DNA of 64,000 bases from Benincasa hispida. Lineage: Eukaryota; Streptophyta; Magnoliopsida; Cucurbitales; Cucurbitaceae. Within the stretch, counting starts at the first letter, position 1. Each line of letters begins with the position of its first letter. This document shows, in pieces, positions 1 to 11,951 of the stretch. A model generated the notes under the pieces. That model saw nothing but the letters and a program-made list of their open reading frames with translations. It was not told where the DNA came from and did no database searches. The DNA lies in contig NC_052351.1 of NCBI RefSeq assembly GCF_009727055.1, forward strand, positions 10,965,203 through 11,029,202, given 5' to 3'. The translations under genes and the position numbers were made by a program.

Positions 1-68
1 ACGAGCTTGGTCCACATTGCTAATGAAACAAGATTGTGAAGGAGAAGCTTACCCCAAGGTAGTTAGAC

Positions 69-596
69 ATGTTCAAGAGAACAATTTTTGGGCGATTTGT
101 AGACGTTGACATGATGTTTAACAGCCCAATTATCCATCATATGTTGCTGAGAGAAGTGAAGAGGACGAGATCTAACTTAATGTCATTCTCTGTTTGTGGA
201 AAGGTCGTCGCTGTTTCGAAGGATGATTTTTTGTTGATGACTAGTTTATGGTGATCCCCAACACGAGTTGATCAGAATGAGCAGTCCTCGTATGAACTTA
301 CAATAAAGTTTTTTGGTAATCTAGTGACGAAAGACACCTTATATGTCCGTTTACTTGAAGAAAAATACAAGAAGTTGGAGTTTAAAAATGATGAGGATGT
401 TGTGAAGATCACATTAGTCTACTATATTAAGGTTGCAATGATGGGAAAGAAAAAACAGAAAAATGCAGTAGACCTCAAACGTCTTAGGGACGTTCAAAAC
501 GTAGAGTACCATAACTTTCTTGATTGGGGTACCATTATTTAGGAGATGACACTGGATGCCCTAAAGACTGGATTTTGAGAGAGAGCGAGACTTTGA
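69..596 (+). pseudogene. DUF1985-like (Ulp1-protease-associated) fragment
   Basis: The translation opens with FGRFVDVDMMF and a hydrophobic HHMLLREV segment. It continues through LVTKDTLYVRLLEEKY and the acidic DEDVVKITLVYYIKVAMMGK stretch and ends near FLDWG. This order resembles the DUF1985 domain that lies N-terminal to Ulp1-type cysteine proteases in plant transposon-associated genes. One in-frame TGA (252-254) splits the fragment, a TAG stops it at 540, and recognisable sequence (EMTLDALKTGF) continues past that stop. No protease catalytic region is visible and there is no credible start codon. It is convergent with the MULE transposase at 798-3284. Some plant MULE families carry Ulp1-like cargo, so both may belong to one element running off the left edge; that link is inference. 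The domain call rests on remembered motif order, so confidence is moderate. Confidence 0.5.
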
Positions 597-797
597 AAAA
601 ATAGAAAGTATGTTACAACATGAAGATTGTTATTATAGAAATACTCCAGCTTATTATTGTTTTTTGTTTACAAGATGAAAGTATGAAGTATAAAATGTTA
701 CAAGTATAAAAAAGTATGAAGTACGTTACAAGTATGACATATAGAAAACTGATCAATGGTATTTATAACAAATGAAATGTTACAAGTTAGTTATAAA

Positions 798-3284
798 CTA
801 AATTAGATGAGAGGTGTTTGTGTCACGGTTTTTGGTATTTTCAGCATGTCGCACGGTTGTGAGCGGTTCGTTACAATTTTGGCGGTTATGCCCATAACTC
901 CCACACCGACCACATTTCATTTGTCTGCGAAATTCTCCTCTGGATGGTATTTTTCTCACTCTACGTTGCCCAACTTGTGCCACAAACTTCGGAGGAAGGA
1001 TAGTCTTTTCTACATATCTAAGTGGTCTCTTTCATTCAGATATGTGGCCAAGTGGATTGTTAAGACTCTGGATGGGTATATTTCGTTCCTTAGCAGAAAC
1101 AATTGCATGCGAACACGGGATACCAAGTGAGTCGATTTCCTTACACGTGCATTCCTTCGTGTGAAGATTGACAATACCGTTCAATCGATTATCTCGCACA
1201 TGGACCCGATAACAATCAATAGGCTCAACCTGATATCATCTGCCCTTATCAGCCTCACTTGCCAATTGGGTTTCACAGTAGTCAGGGTGCAATGTCGTTC
1301 GAGATGCCCAATAATTCCTCCATTTGTAGAACCACGATTGGAGCATTCCTCTAATATGTTCAATCAAGCATACTATGGGCAATAGGCGATACTTTTTAGT
1401 TAACGAATTGAAATACTCTACATTGTTGGATGTCATGTTATCATATCTTCGTTCTATTTGGTAAACCCATGCCCACCTTTGAAGATTGATGTCTTCCAGA
1501 TATTCCGTGACAACACCGTCTAAAAAACTATGGAGTTCGTCCCATTTTGTCTGGAACTCTGTCATGCGAAATGCCTTTGCTGAGTTCGTCCCATTTTGTT
1601 TGGAACTCTGTCATGCGAAATGCTCTTGCTACATCTCTAAATATCCCAACAACCGTGCTATCCTTAAAGTTTATAACAAGATTTTGTTCTATGTGCCATG
1701 TGCACAATCCATGAAATGTCGTGGGAAAAAATGTACGAATAGCATTGCTGATAGATACCATCCGATCAGACACAAACACCAGATTATCAGGTTCTCTGAT
1801 ACTACATTTCAAGTTTGTCATAAACCATTTCCATGATCGATCGCTTTCATTGTCCACTATTGCATATGCTAGTGGGTATAATTGATTGTTCCCGTCCAAA
1901 GAAACCGCAACGAACATGGTGCCTTTGTATTTTCCTTTCAAGTGTGACCCATCAACAATTATCACAGGCCGATAGTTTGCGAAACCTCTAATACAAGGCC
2001 CTAATGCCATAAACATATACTTGAAATGCACCTCATCTTCAAGTTCGATCTAAAAAACTGTACCTGAATTCTCTATTTTTAACACTTCTCCATAAGCATG
2101 TAGTATGGAGTATGAGTATTCTGGAGTATCTCTAGTAAGATCATATGCGGCTTCCCTTGCACGCCACACTTTATCATAACTTATGTTCACTCTATAATCT
2201 TTCATCATATCCTCAACAATATGACATGGTTTAGAAATACGTCCTATTCCCGTGAACTTATTTTTAATCAATTGACCAACAACCATAGCAGTTGCTTGTC
2301 TATGGTCGTGATTCAGAATTTCAATGGAACATATGTGCGAACTGTAGTACTTTGTGATCTTGAATATATCAGACCCTTCCATTTTCACTGAACGAAGGCT
2401 CCACTTATATATCTCCCCAATACATTTAACAGTGAACAGAGATTTAGTTGACTTTCTGACCCTAAATTCAAAATTTTTGTTGAAGGACAAAATAGATAAT
2501 CTCATTTTCAAGTCCTTTTTGCTAAAAAATAGTTGACCAACTTCAACGTCCTCTGTCCCAGATGAAGAGGTACCAGGGACAATCAACTATGCCCTATGAC
2601 TTGAAGACACATATGGTGGAACCACTAAAGCTGTTGTAGAACGACACACATCTCCATGATCGTGATCCATTTCATTCAATCCATTGGTTGCTCATTAACA
2701 TCCACTGAAGGACCATAACTTTGCTTTGGATGACCACAATCCATATAATCGAATCTAAATGGTCACTCATTACCAACAACTGAAGTACCGCCCAATTCTG
2801 AATTCAATCTTGCTGCATTAGTGCGGTCATTGTTTAGTGATAATGTTAATGGTACAGTGTTGGTAGACAATGGAATATCATCCTCTTCCTGATGAAACTG
2901 ATATGATTCCTCGTATTGTCTGTCCACAGTCGTATCATCATAACTCTCATTTCCAAACCCCATTCTAATATTTTCGTCCTCATTCGATTTCAGTATTACA
3001 GATAACTAAAGTCTACTAAGGTCTTCTCGAAAAAGAAGGAAGCAAACATCATCATCATTCCTTATGTAATGTGGAGAGGCTTCATATTCAAGCTTATATT
3101 TAACTTTCAGTATAAGATCGAACTCTGAAGAACTGACATTTGTAAACCTGTAAATGTGAGATTTAAGTTATTCGTACTTCAATGAAACAGGCACAATTAT
3201 TCCTGTCAACTGTCTCCCAATATACGAACTTTCATTCTCATCCCAACCACCTCCATATCGAATAAGTAGACACTTTTCTATCAT
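798..3284 (-). pseudogene. MuDR-type (MULE) transposase, frameshifted
   Basis: Reading the minus strand from ATG at 3284-3282: an N-terminal MULE domain (MIEKCLLIRYGGGWDENES, then SSSEFDLILKVKYKLE) with one internal stop; an acidic linker (2963-2763); a MuDR-type DNA-binding domain (2586-2050; VGQLFFSKKDLKMRLSIL); a MULE transposase core (2031-1528; VDGSHLKGKYKGTMF, then FVSDR and HGLCTWHIEQN); a C-terminal part with MTSNNVEYFNSL (1565-1236); a SWIM zinc finger, CTC then CSH, near 1090-1160; and a CCHC knuckle, CGRCGSYGHNRQNC, at the C-terminus. Frames differ between segments. The break at 1528-1565 is explained by a 49-bp tandem duplication. The product would be a cut-and-paste transposase acting on terminal inverted repeats in the nucleus. 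Domain order is complete, but several stops and frameshifts make it non-functional. Confidence 0.88.
1533..1630. repeat. 49-bp tandem duplication inside the MULE transposase
   Basis: Two adjacent copies (1533-1581 and 1582-1630) begin GAGTTCGTCCCATTTTGT and differ at only a few positions. Because 49 is not a multiple of three, the second copy shifts the transposase frame. The peptide MTEFQTKWDEL appears in one frame and is then re-read in another. This is a recent local lesion in an older coding sequence. Confidence 0.93.
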
Positions 3285-3330
3285 CCTACAAAGCAAGAGA
3301 ACATTTGTCATTAAGTTGTACAAGCAATTG

Positions 3331-3505
3331 AAGTGTACTCTCGCTCTCTCTTAATCTCATAGTCTCTCTTAATCTCACGCTCTCTCTTAATTTCACTCTC
3401 TCTCGTAATCTCGGTCTCGCTCTTAATCTTGGTCTCTCTTAATCTTACTCTTGCTCTCTCTCTTACTCTTGCTCTTTCTCACTCTCGTTCTATCTCTCCC
3501 AATAC
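3331..3505. repeat. CT-rich degenerate minisatellite upstream of the MULE transposase
   Basis: The motif CTCTCTCTTAATCTCA and its variants are repeated many times with a period of roughly 16-24 bases. The stretch is almost pure pyrimidine on the plus strand, so purine-rich on the transposase coding strand, where it would lie in the 5' leader about 50 bases upstream of the inferred start. No coding function is seen. Confidence 0.8.
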
Positions 3506-5340
3506 AAAATTTCGTAATGCTACCTTTCCAGAAATAACACAGCAAAAATATTTAAACAGACTCAAAATAATGAAACACCTTTATGAAAAACCTATTCCGT
3601 TCTGAAAAAGTCTCGTCTTGGAAATCCCCATTTGAAAAATCTCTGTTCAACAAAACACCATCGAAAACCAGAGAAATAGTCACTGTTGAAATGGAGTTTA
3701 GAGTTTAAAGAAATCACCATTGTATTGTGCTTAGATGTTATTGATTTGAGGCTTCCATCGTGAAAATTGTCAAATCATTTGTACACTGACGAGCAATCAC
3801 ATCAAACTAGGGAATTTCAAACGAGAACGAGACTTACCTTGTGAGGCTGGTGTAAGGGCAATTTACATAATTTGGTATGGCGATGATGTCAACAGAGAGT
3901 CAATTGACATTATTTTTTAAAAATGGATCATTTGACATTTTGGACCCATAAAATGGTTCATACGTTCAAATTTCCCTTGAATGTTGTTAAGCTGAGTTAT
4001 AATCTCATTGTATAAATTTGTGAAATGCTATAACTGATGATTTGTAACTATGGTTCTATTGATCCCTTGTTCTTTTAGCTCTTGCCCCTGGAAGTTCGTT
4101 AAAGAAATCTACTAAATCAAATGGTGAAGGTGACAGTGTGTATAGTTGCCGTTACAGGTTGCATCATTTGTGAGCAGCTTACCACATTATCTTCTTTTTC
4201 AATATTTCTGTTCAAACTCATCCTCACTTCCACCTTTACCAATTTTTACATAGAAAGCTGCAATAATGAAGATGGCCATGCAAGCTTCAAGGGAGTTCCT
4301 TGTGGAAATTAAGGTATTCAAGTTAATTAGGAAACTAATGAATATAGCCATACTACCATGTTATAAAGCTTTATGTCATAAGCTTTTTTTAGTCTTTTTC
4401 TTTTTCTTTTTTTTTTTTTAAACAACTTTTGGCTTATTTGTTTGATTTTATATATCTGTGAATAACTTTTGGCTCAATTACTTCGTGTAAATACACAAGC
4501 CAAGTAAATATATTTGTTTTTCTGTTAATTAAGTCTTTGCGGTAATTGTTGGCTATATTCCTGTTGTCTTATGTATGTTAGTTCCTAATGCACCAAGCAC
4601 ACAACAATTGAGAAGAAATAAATTCAGAAACATATTACAACTATAAGAACTTCTTACAATTGACGTGTTATGTTTTAAAGACTTACACCTTAGCTACGTT
4701 GATTGGAAAAATTTAAACTATTCTCCTCCTTTTCTATATAGAACGGGTAAATTAAAATTTGTTGAGGCTGTAGAACATTTCATGATTTAAAAAAATCTAA
4801 ATGTACACTATAAAAGGCAATTATTTCTTTTCTTGTTTTAATTTATAATTACAATTTGTTTAATAGACATTGATGCTCCATCAACATTTTAAATATTGTG
4901 AACTATTTTATTTTAGGTTGGTATTGCTGTTTTAAAGTTGCAATTTAAAAGACCGGAGGGCCCATGGTGCTTGGAGAAAGTTTTGGTCACTTATTTTTTA
5001 AGGATTCCCTTAAATGTGTTTTTTTGTTGAGTTGAGGGCTCTCCATTGCGGTGAATCCTGAAGAAAGAAGAAGGTTCAACCAAGAAATAGTTGAAATTGT
5101 ATGTTGTTTATGCATGATTTTTTATGGATGATTTCGTCCATCATATCAACTTATTCATAGGTTACTCAGTTAAACAACTTGTCACTTTCTTTGTTGTATA
5201 TTAATTAATTTTTTGTGTTTGTTGAAAGTTGAGTTGTAAATATAAAAGATTTAGGATTTTGTTTTTTGTAAGTATAGGTAAAAAAGAAATACTATTGATT
5301 TACACTTGTGCAAGTAATATATATATATATTATTTTTTAT
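3506..5340. other. Non-coding flank, AT-rich
   Basis: No supportable gene. The first part (to about 3975) is probably still MULE terminal DNA: it has fewer T/A runs and ends in a segment reading GGGTCCAAAATGTCAAATG on the minus strand. I could not find a matching terminal inverted repeat on the other side, so the boundary is a guess. After 4320 the sequence is AT-rich with poly-T runs and no conserved motif that I recognise. Confidence 0.5.
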
Positions 5341-5342
5341 TT

Positions 5343-5617
5343 TTAAGTACCAAAATGATGACAGACCTTGCCTGTCACAAAAAGAGACATTTAATGTCCG
5401 ACAATCGACATTAAAGACATTGATATTAAAGAACATGTTGTTTAAGGTGTTTAATGTCGGTTGTCTTTATTGTCTTTGATGCGTCTTTAATGTCAGTTTA
5501 GAATTAAAGACAGCTGACATTAAAGATCTTTTATAACATGATCTTCGATGTCGATTTTCAAACGATATTGTACCCTTAGTTTTAAACCGACGTTAAAAGC
5601 CTAATTTTATAGTAGTG
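5343..5617 (-). mobile_element. Orphan CACTA (En/Spm-type) terminus
   Basis: Read on the minus strand from 5617, the sequence begins CACTACTATAAAATTAGGC, the typical start of a plant CACTA terminal inverted repeat. The next 270 bases contain many short subterminal motifs in both orientations (TTAATGTCGGT, TTAATGTCAGT, GACATTAAAGA), as expected for subterminal transposase-binding repeats. No matching CACTACTA end is visible within several kilobases to the left, so this is one end only: a truncated element, or a MITE that lost its other end. The adjacent host bases ATT (5618-5620) could be one copy of a 3-bp target duplication. Confidence 0.72.
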
Positions 5618-5739
5618 ATTTGTGTTAAGCCTGCAGTTGTGTAAGTGGAGTCTTGAGTTTAGCTTGGTATATATAGAGTAGTTAAACATTATTATTAATT
5701 TATTGAAAATCCGTATAAATCATTGAACACTCAACTTCT

Positions 5740-5740
<1 letters not shown>

Positions 5741-5772
<32 letters not shown>
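5741..5772. repeat. (AT)n microsatellite
   Basis: An uninterrupted AT dinucleotide run of about 30 bases in AT-rich non-coding DNA. Confidence 0.9.
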
Positions 5773-5773
<1 letters not shown>

Positions 5774-6879
5774 TTTTTGAGTGCATATGCTGTATATTAA
5801 TATATCTAATGTACGTTGGATAAGTATATATCGTCTTAAATTTTATTTGAAATATATACAAATATGCTTATGCATATTTGGTATTGTTGGCCATAAATAA
5901 TTTTGAAACAAATATATATATTGAATTTAAATTTTTAGTTAAATTTGATGGATATGTCAAATATGCTAATGTATGTCTTAAATGTTTCCAATATCGTTTA
6001 GATTAAGGAATAAATCATGCTATCTTATTTTTAAATAAAATTTTTATATTTGAAAGATTTGATTGAGATATTTTCTTAATGAATTTATATTTTCTATATC
6101 TTTGAATATAATTATTGTATATGAAAACTTAAATTAAGATATTTATTTCCTTAATTGGATTGCATACTTCTTGATAAGATTTGAGTTTCTTTTAAATAAA
6201 TGTAAGATTCTCTTATAATAATATTATTTTTTATTTTTTCTTTTGATAATATTATCTTTTATCTTTCAAAATGAGAATAAATATCTAAAATTATCTTTAA
6301 CTTTATTTGGAAAGGTTTAAGATTTAAAATATTAAAGGTTACTTCTTAAGGTGGATTTGTTTTAAAAAAAATTGATAATTCACTTAGATTCATTAATCTA
6401 TTAATTAACTTTTAACTCTATACAAGGATTGTTTTGGCTAGACTAAACTATTTAAGCTGACTGTAAGGAAACGATACCTCTACCTGTAAATTAACCTGAG
6501 AGTTGAATTAGTTAAATTTTATTTTTATGCTAATATTGAAACTTATTTGATTATTAAAATATTTAAATTATTCTCATATAAATTTTGTGAGCTTTAAAAA
6601 TTTTATATATAGTGATTATATATATTTGATTAATCTCATGACAAAAATTGGAAATTATGTATAATAGTTAATCACTCTTCCTAAAGCTAATTTTGATTTA
6701 CTGCACCTGTTAGTGCTCACTGTTTTTGCCTTACACTTATAGTTGTGCATATTTTAAATTAATAAACACTTATAAATTAATAAGCATATATGACTTTCAT
6801 ATATCAAACATGCTATGCTCTTGCATTAGCAATAGAATATATATATAATAACTACTTTATTATATATATACACTATATG
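5773..6879. other. AT-rich intergenic DNA
   Basis: Very AT-rich, with no open frame of note and no recognisable repeat family. It lies between the CACTA end and the first Copia LTR. Nothing supportable was seen in it. Confidence 0.6.
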
Positions 6880-8270
6880 TTATATCAAATATAACATATG
6901 GCCTATAAGTGTATATTGCATCAAATACAACAAAAACTATAGATTTTATTCTCTCTCAACTATACATGACATTTAATATAAATCACATTTATATTAAATC
7001 CACTTATATGAATCTCATCTATATAAATGATATTTGGATCATATTCAAATATTTAACTCCTCTCAATATAAATCATATTTATATTTAATTATATGAATCT
7101 CATTCATATAATTGGTATTTGAATCATATTCAAATTCCTCTCATATATAATGTATCAAATACATTATAATTAATTATATCATATATAGTTAATTTCCTCA
7201 ATTAATTTGAACACTTCAAATTAATCCAAAGATTAAATCCCGGTTGAGCTGCAGTGGGGACCTTATGGACATGTAGATTGAAGCTTCAACAATACTCAGA
7301 TAATTAATTAAACTCTTTAACTAAATTACCCAATATTCGTTAACTACCGGTCACTCCACTAAAGGCTGACAACTGCACTCTTTGCACTACAAATAAATTT
7401 CTATGTCCATTGGATATAACCAATCAATAGTACGATGACCCTTCACAAATTGTTCGTAAGTACAGCTGAGCCAAAATACTGTTTTGCCCCTATAGTTACA
7501 TCTAACTCTTTAAGTACCACTGATCCCTCTAATGAACAATAAATCATAGTCCCACTATGACCAAGTCCTTCTCGGGCCAGGAGAGGGTGTGACCACTATG
7601 TTCAAGATTTGGAATCAACCCTTAAGGGAGCAATTTATCTACTTGCCCTTGCATCGAGGAAGGAGTGAATTCCATCTTGTGTAGCTGTGTTTCTAGCTCC
7701 CCAGTAAGACAAATCCCCAAAATGGTAGGCTTGTTGAGTTGGCAGTCTGACCACTCTCACCCATACAAATCAAAGGACCGTCTTCATGAGAAGGAGTTCA
7801 CAACTTACTCAGGATTCAGGTCATGTCACCTATGGTCAACCAAGTGAAATGTAAGTCTTTATTATTAACGGCGTTATATAAAGAGATTAATCATTTTGTG
7901 GTTTGGTCTTATACAAACTCCTTGTATAGGATACCCCTGCTCGCATGTCTCTACATGAATGATCAGGATCAGATCATTTATAGCACTTTACAATATTTGT
8001 AACACCTATAAAGCGAGCCGTATCTGTAGTGTCAATAGGATAAGGTACCCAACCTTATCCATCTACTACAGACCGTTTAGGTTATTATTTAAACAAGATC
8101 TACTTGTATGTCTCTACATACTTGTTTAAATTACATGAAATAACCTTGGATCTTAGTTTACTAGATTGAGTATATGCTAATAAAATAACACTTATTTTAT
8201 TAACAATAATATGTTTATACAAAGTTTACAAACTACGAGATTACAAGGAGATTTAGGACACCATTCTCAA
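6880..8270 (-). mobile_element. Copia LTR, minus orientation
   Basis: This stretch matches the LTR of Copia D (51008-53051) over several hundred bases. Shared landmarks are ACCTTATGGAC, CACTCCACTAAAG, CCCTTCACA, CACTGATCCCTCTAATGAAC and the end TTACAAACTACGAGATTACAAGGAG. It ends at GGACACCATTCTCA (8269), the TG...CA type terminus in minus orientation. The left boundary in AT-rich sequence is approximate. It may be the 3' LTR of Copia A (9418-10700), from which it is separated by an LTR fragment in the opposite orientation. Confidence 0.8.
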
Positions 8271-8294
8271 TAGTTTATTAGTTGGACTATAAAC

Positions 8295-9417
8295 AATTGT
8301 TCAATAGAGGATCAATGGTGACTTAAAGAGTAAGATGTATTTACAGGGGTAAAATGGTAATTTTGACCTAGCTGTAAATACGAACGACCTTTGTAGGATC
8401 GACTTACTAATCATGGTTAAATCAAGTGGACAAAAATATATCTACAATGAGGAGAGTGCAACTATCGAGCTAAAGTGGTATGTCTTAGTAGTTAATGAAT
8501 ATTGGTTAATTCGGATTAAAGAATTTAACCAATTAATCTCAAATCGTTGTAACTCATGATCTGTAGGTTCATAAGATCCCTCTACTAGCTCGTAAAACAT
8601 TAAACCTTGGATTAAGATATTGAGTGAATTTGAACATTCAAATTCAATTTTAGGGTTTGGATTTGAAATGTTCAAATTCAAATTTTGGGTTTTCATAATT
8701 ATATTCGATATAATTAACGTTTAAATTTAATGAAATTAAATGTATTTAGAGAGTTAAATATATTTAAATAATGATTTAAATATTGATTACATGAATGAGA
8801 TTCTTGTTTGAATTAGATGTTGTATTAATTTAATATTTCATATTAAATTATTATTATTCAATTAATTAAATTTGTTTAATTAATTAACTTATTTAATTAA
8901 TTTCAATTCTGAGAGAAATTTAATGTTAAGAAATTGAATTTAAATTATATTTAATTTAGTTTTAATGTAAATATAATTGAAGATTGGAAATTAATTTGAA
9001 AGTAGATTTATCCAATTTCATCTTGTGATAGTGGATTTATCCAAACTTCAATACCTAGCTCACTTTACTAATGCATTTTGAAGTGTTAAAATATTGCATG
9101 ATGAAGTGCTTGCACGTTTGAATTGAATAAATATTTCAATTTTCTTAATTTTGGGGGATGCATTCATAATTTTAAGAAAACTCTACAGAATTTTTTAGTT
9201 TTTGTCAAACCCTCTCCAAATCACTCTTGGTGGTCTACTGAAGATTTGAAGGTCAAATTCGTGGAGATTAGCAAGGATTTGAAGGAAATCTACAAAGGTT
9301 GTACTTCTAAAATCTTCTTTGTATAAATTTGTTTTTATAGCATGCTTATCATTCAAATTAAGTGTAATTAGAGTGCTTAATGATTCTGTTAGCTTCCGTG
9401 ATTTGCATGTTTACTCT
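8295..9417 (+). mobile_element. Copia LTR fragment, plus orientation (inverted)
   Basis: The segment from GTTCAATAGAGGATCAATGG onward matches the reverse complement of the neighbouring LTR (positions 7560 downward: GTTCATTAGAGGGATCAGTGG, then ACTTAAAGAG, then AGGGGCAAAAC). It continues into an AT-rich 3' part typical of this LTR family. Its TG 5' end is missing. It stops abruptly at 9417, where a Copia RNase H region in the opposite orientation begins. Two LTR fragments of one family therefore sit head to head, with a junction near 8270-8300. Confidence 0.68.
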
Positions 9418-10700
9418 ATCACTTCGTAAATGGATCAGCAACGTTGTACGCTGAAGCTACTTGCATGACGATCATGTCCCCTCGATGCATAATCTCTCGA
9501 ATAAGATGATACTTTCACTCTATATGCTTCCCGCGTTGTGACTCCTAGGCTCTTGAGAATTAGTCACAACACCACTATTATCACATTAAAGTGTGATGGA
9601 TTTTGACATGTCTAGAACCACTTTTAGACCAGTCAAGAATTTTCTGAGCCATACAACTTCCTTGGCAGCTTCACAAGCTGCTATATACTCAGCCTCTTTA
9701 ATGGAGTCAACAATGTACCCCTGCTTGGTGCTCCTCTAAACTACAGTTCCTCCGTTAAGAGTGAACACTGATCCTGAATGGATTTCCTAGAATCTTTATT
9801 AGTCTAAAAATTAGAATTCGTGTATCCTATAAGGATCAAATCCTTAGAACCATACACGAGCATGTAGTCCCTCATTCTCTAAGATACTTGAGGATGTTCT
9901 TAATGGAAATCCAATGATCAAATCTTGAATTAGGTTAACATCTACTGACTATCCCTACTGCATAACAGAGGTCACATCGAGTACATAACATCGTATTCAT
10001 CAGGCTACCAATAGCCAATGAATAGGGGATCTATCTCATTTCCTCAACCTCTTGAGGTGTGTTAGGACATTATTCCTTAGACAAAGTAACTCCATGACTG
10101 AAAGAGAGCAAACCTCTCTTGGAGTTCTGCATCGAAAACCAAGCATCTTATCAATGTTTGATGCTTGAGACAAGGCCATCGTTTTATTCTTTCAATCTCT
10201 AAAGATCTGAATGCCCAGGACAAACTGCATCTCTCCAAAATCTTTCATTTGGATTGATCTCTAGCCAATTTTTAATTTCAGTTAGTAGACCTACATTATT
10301 CCTAATGTGTAGGATATCGTCTACATACAACACAAGAAAAGCTACTGAACTGCTGATGATTCTCTTATAAACACAAGGTAGCTACTGAACTGCTGATGAT
10401 TCTCTTATAAACACAAGGCTCATTAACATTCTAATCAAAGCCTTAAGATTTGATTGCAGTATCAAATCTTATATTCCAAGATCGAGAAGCTTGTTTCAAT
10501 CCATAAATGGACCGATTAAACTTGCAAACTTTTTGCTCTTGATCTTGGGTTATGAATCTCTCAGGCTGCTCCATATATATGGTCTCCTCAATATTGCCAT
10601 TCAGAAAAGTAGTCTTAATGTCCATTTGCCAAATCTCATAGTCATAATATGAGGTAATGGACAAGCACATTCGGATAGACTTTAACATGGCAACATGTGA
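9418..10700 (-). pseudogene. Copia A: truncated reverse transcriptase/RNase H
   Basis: Minus-strand Ty1/copia pol sequence. On the right is RT (10688-10443; EIWQMDIKTTFLNGN, then NRSIYGLKQASRSWN). It is followed downstream by the YVDD active-site region near 10330, the tether region, and RNase H near 9750-9430. It parallels Copia B at 13240-14540 almost base for base. A 40-bp tandem duplication (10340-10419) and several stops break the frame. Integrase, protease, gag and a 5' LTR are missing, because the match to Copia ends at about 10700 next to unrelated sequence. It would have encoded the polymerase that copies element RNA into cDNA, and is now dead. Confidence 0.88.
10340..10419. repeat. 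40-bp tandem duplication in Copia A RT
   Basis: Two adjacent copies starting AGCTACTGAACTGCTGATGA, near identical. A 40-bp insertion shifts the RT frame just downstream of the YVDD region. Confidence 0.95.
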
Positions 10701-11335
10701 GATGAAATTGAAAAAGTGTGGAAATTTTGGACCTTTAGTTATGCGTTGGGATAATTGAATAAGTGTGGAAATTGGCTAAGTGCTAGGTGAAAAGAGGTTT
10801 GATTAATTAAAAAAAAAGATAATAATAAATAAATTAATTAATAAATTTTAGGGATAAAATTAATTAAAATTTGGTTTAAATTAATTAAATATGATAAATA
10901 GGAGGAAAATGGAGGAATTACCACATTTTAGGCTTGAAGTAGGTGGCTAGATGGTTTTGATTGGTGGGAAAAAGGAGCAGCTCCAGCCAGAAATTTGGGG
11001 TCTGAAGATGATGATGGTTCTCTCAAACTACTCGTGCAAGATCTACAACTTTTAGACGAAATTGAAGCTTAATGAGTTGAGTTTAACTTAGGATTGCCGG
11101 AGAGATGTGAAGTCGGAAAATTGGAGAAATAGTGAAGATAATGAAGGTTATTCGTAAAATTGGAAAATCTGAGCAAGGCATAGTTCTAGAGAGATTTTGA
11201 TATGTAGAAGAGAGGTTAAGGGTTGGAATTTTGTTAAAGGTTCCCTAGCAAATTTCTTCAAGGAAGTATTTACTAATTTTTGCTTTAAGTAGGGTTAAAA
11301 TTAGCTTAAAGTGAAATAACGGTTTTCTCGAATAG
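10701..11335. mobile_element. Unclassified TE-like segment, possibly gypsy LTR
   Basis: A block with no open frame, sandwiched between two Copia fragments. Its texture (CCGGAGAGATGTGAAGTCGG, long TTAATTAA stretches) recalls Ty3/gypsy LTRs like the one at 31441-34673, but I found no clear alignment or termini. It is listed mainly because both edges are sharp junctions with Copia sequence. Confidence 0.35.
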
Positions 11336-11665
11336 GGTAGCAGACTTATTGAGCCGGCGCTGTTGAGCCAACCTTCACCTATGAAAATCTAAGGATAATC
11401 CCAAATAAATAGAAGTTCATAGCTAGCTCAGGATTAAGATCGAGTTACCTAGGTCATCTAGGTGAAATAGTCAGTCTTATACACAACGTTATAAAGTAAG
11501 TGTGACTTATTTCTTAGTCCGATCTTACGCAATCTCATTGCATAGGATGCCCCTACTCCTCATGTCATAACATGTACGAATTAGGATCACATCTTATGTA
11601 GCACTTTACAACTCTTTGTAACAACTATAGAGTAGGTCGCATCCAATAGTGTTACCAGAATAAGG
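11336..11665 (-). mobile_element. Copia LTR fragment, minus orientation
   Basis: Matches the Copia E 5' LTR (34800-35120) through TTATTGAGCC, GGATAATCCC, GAGTTACCTAGGTCAT, CTTATTTCTTAGTCC, CATTGCATAGGATGCCCCTACTC and GTTACCAGAATAAGG. It is truncated on both sides. No adjacent pol belongs to it, so it is an LTR scrap. Confidence 0.8.
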
Positions 11666-11951
11666 TTTGGGATTGCAAAGAGTACATCAATACATTGGTT
11701 TGGGAGTTGACTAGTGGGTTCCCCTATAGTACATTCTATGCAATTTATAATATTTCTAGCTAGCATATAAAAAATGGCGAGCAGTCAATTGCATGAAAAA
11801 CAACATGAAATAAAAAATAACTTGCTAGCTAATTACAAGACTTAAAGGTAGGATGGTTGAGGATGGTTTTGACATGTGGCCATGGGCTAACATTACCCTG
11901 GACGAGCATGCCCAAGACGTTCTCCCCCACTGAAACAGTTGACGTCCCTGT
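11666..11951. other. Unassigned segment left of Copia B
   Basis: About 285 bases between an LTR scrap and the 3' LTR of Copia B. The end (GACGTTCTCCCCCACTGAAA) looks repetitive rather than genic, but I cannot assign it. No gene is supported. Confidence 0.4.

Noticed and set aside
4121..4312. A 63-codon open frame with hydrophobic residues
   Set aside because: No family resemblance and no supporting context; likely chance in AT-rich DNA.
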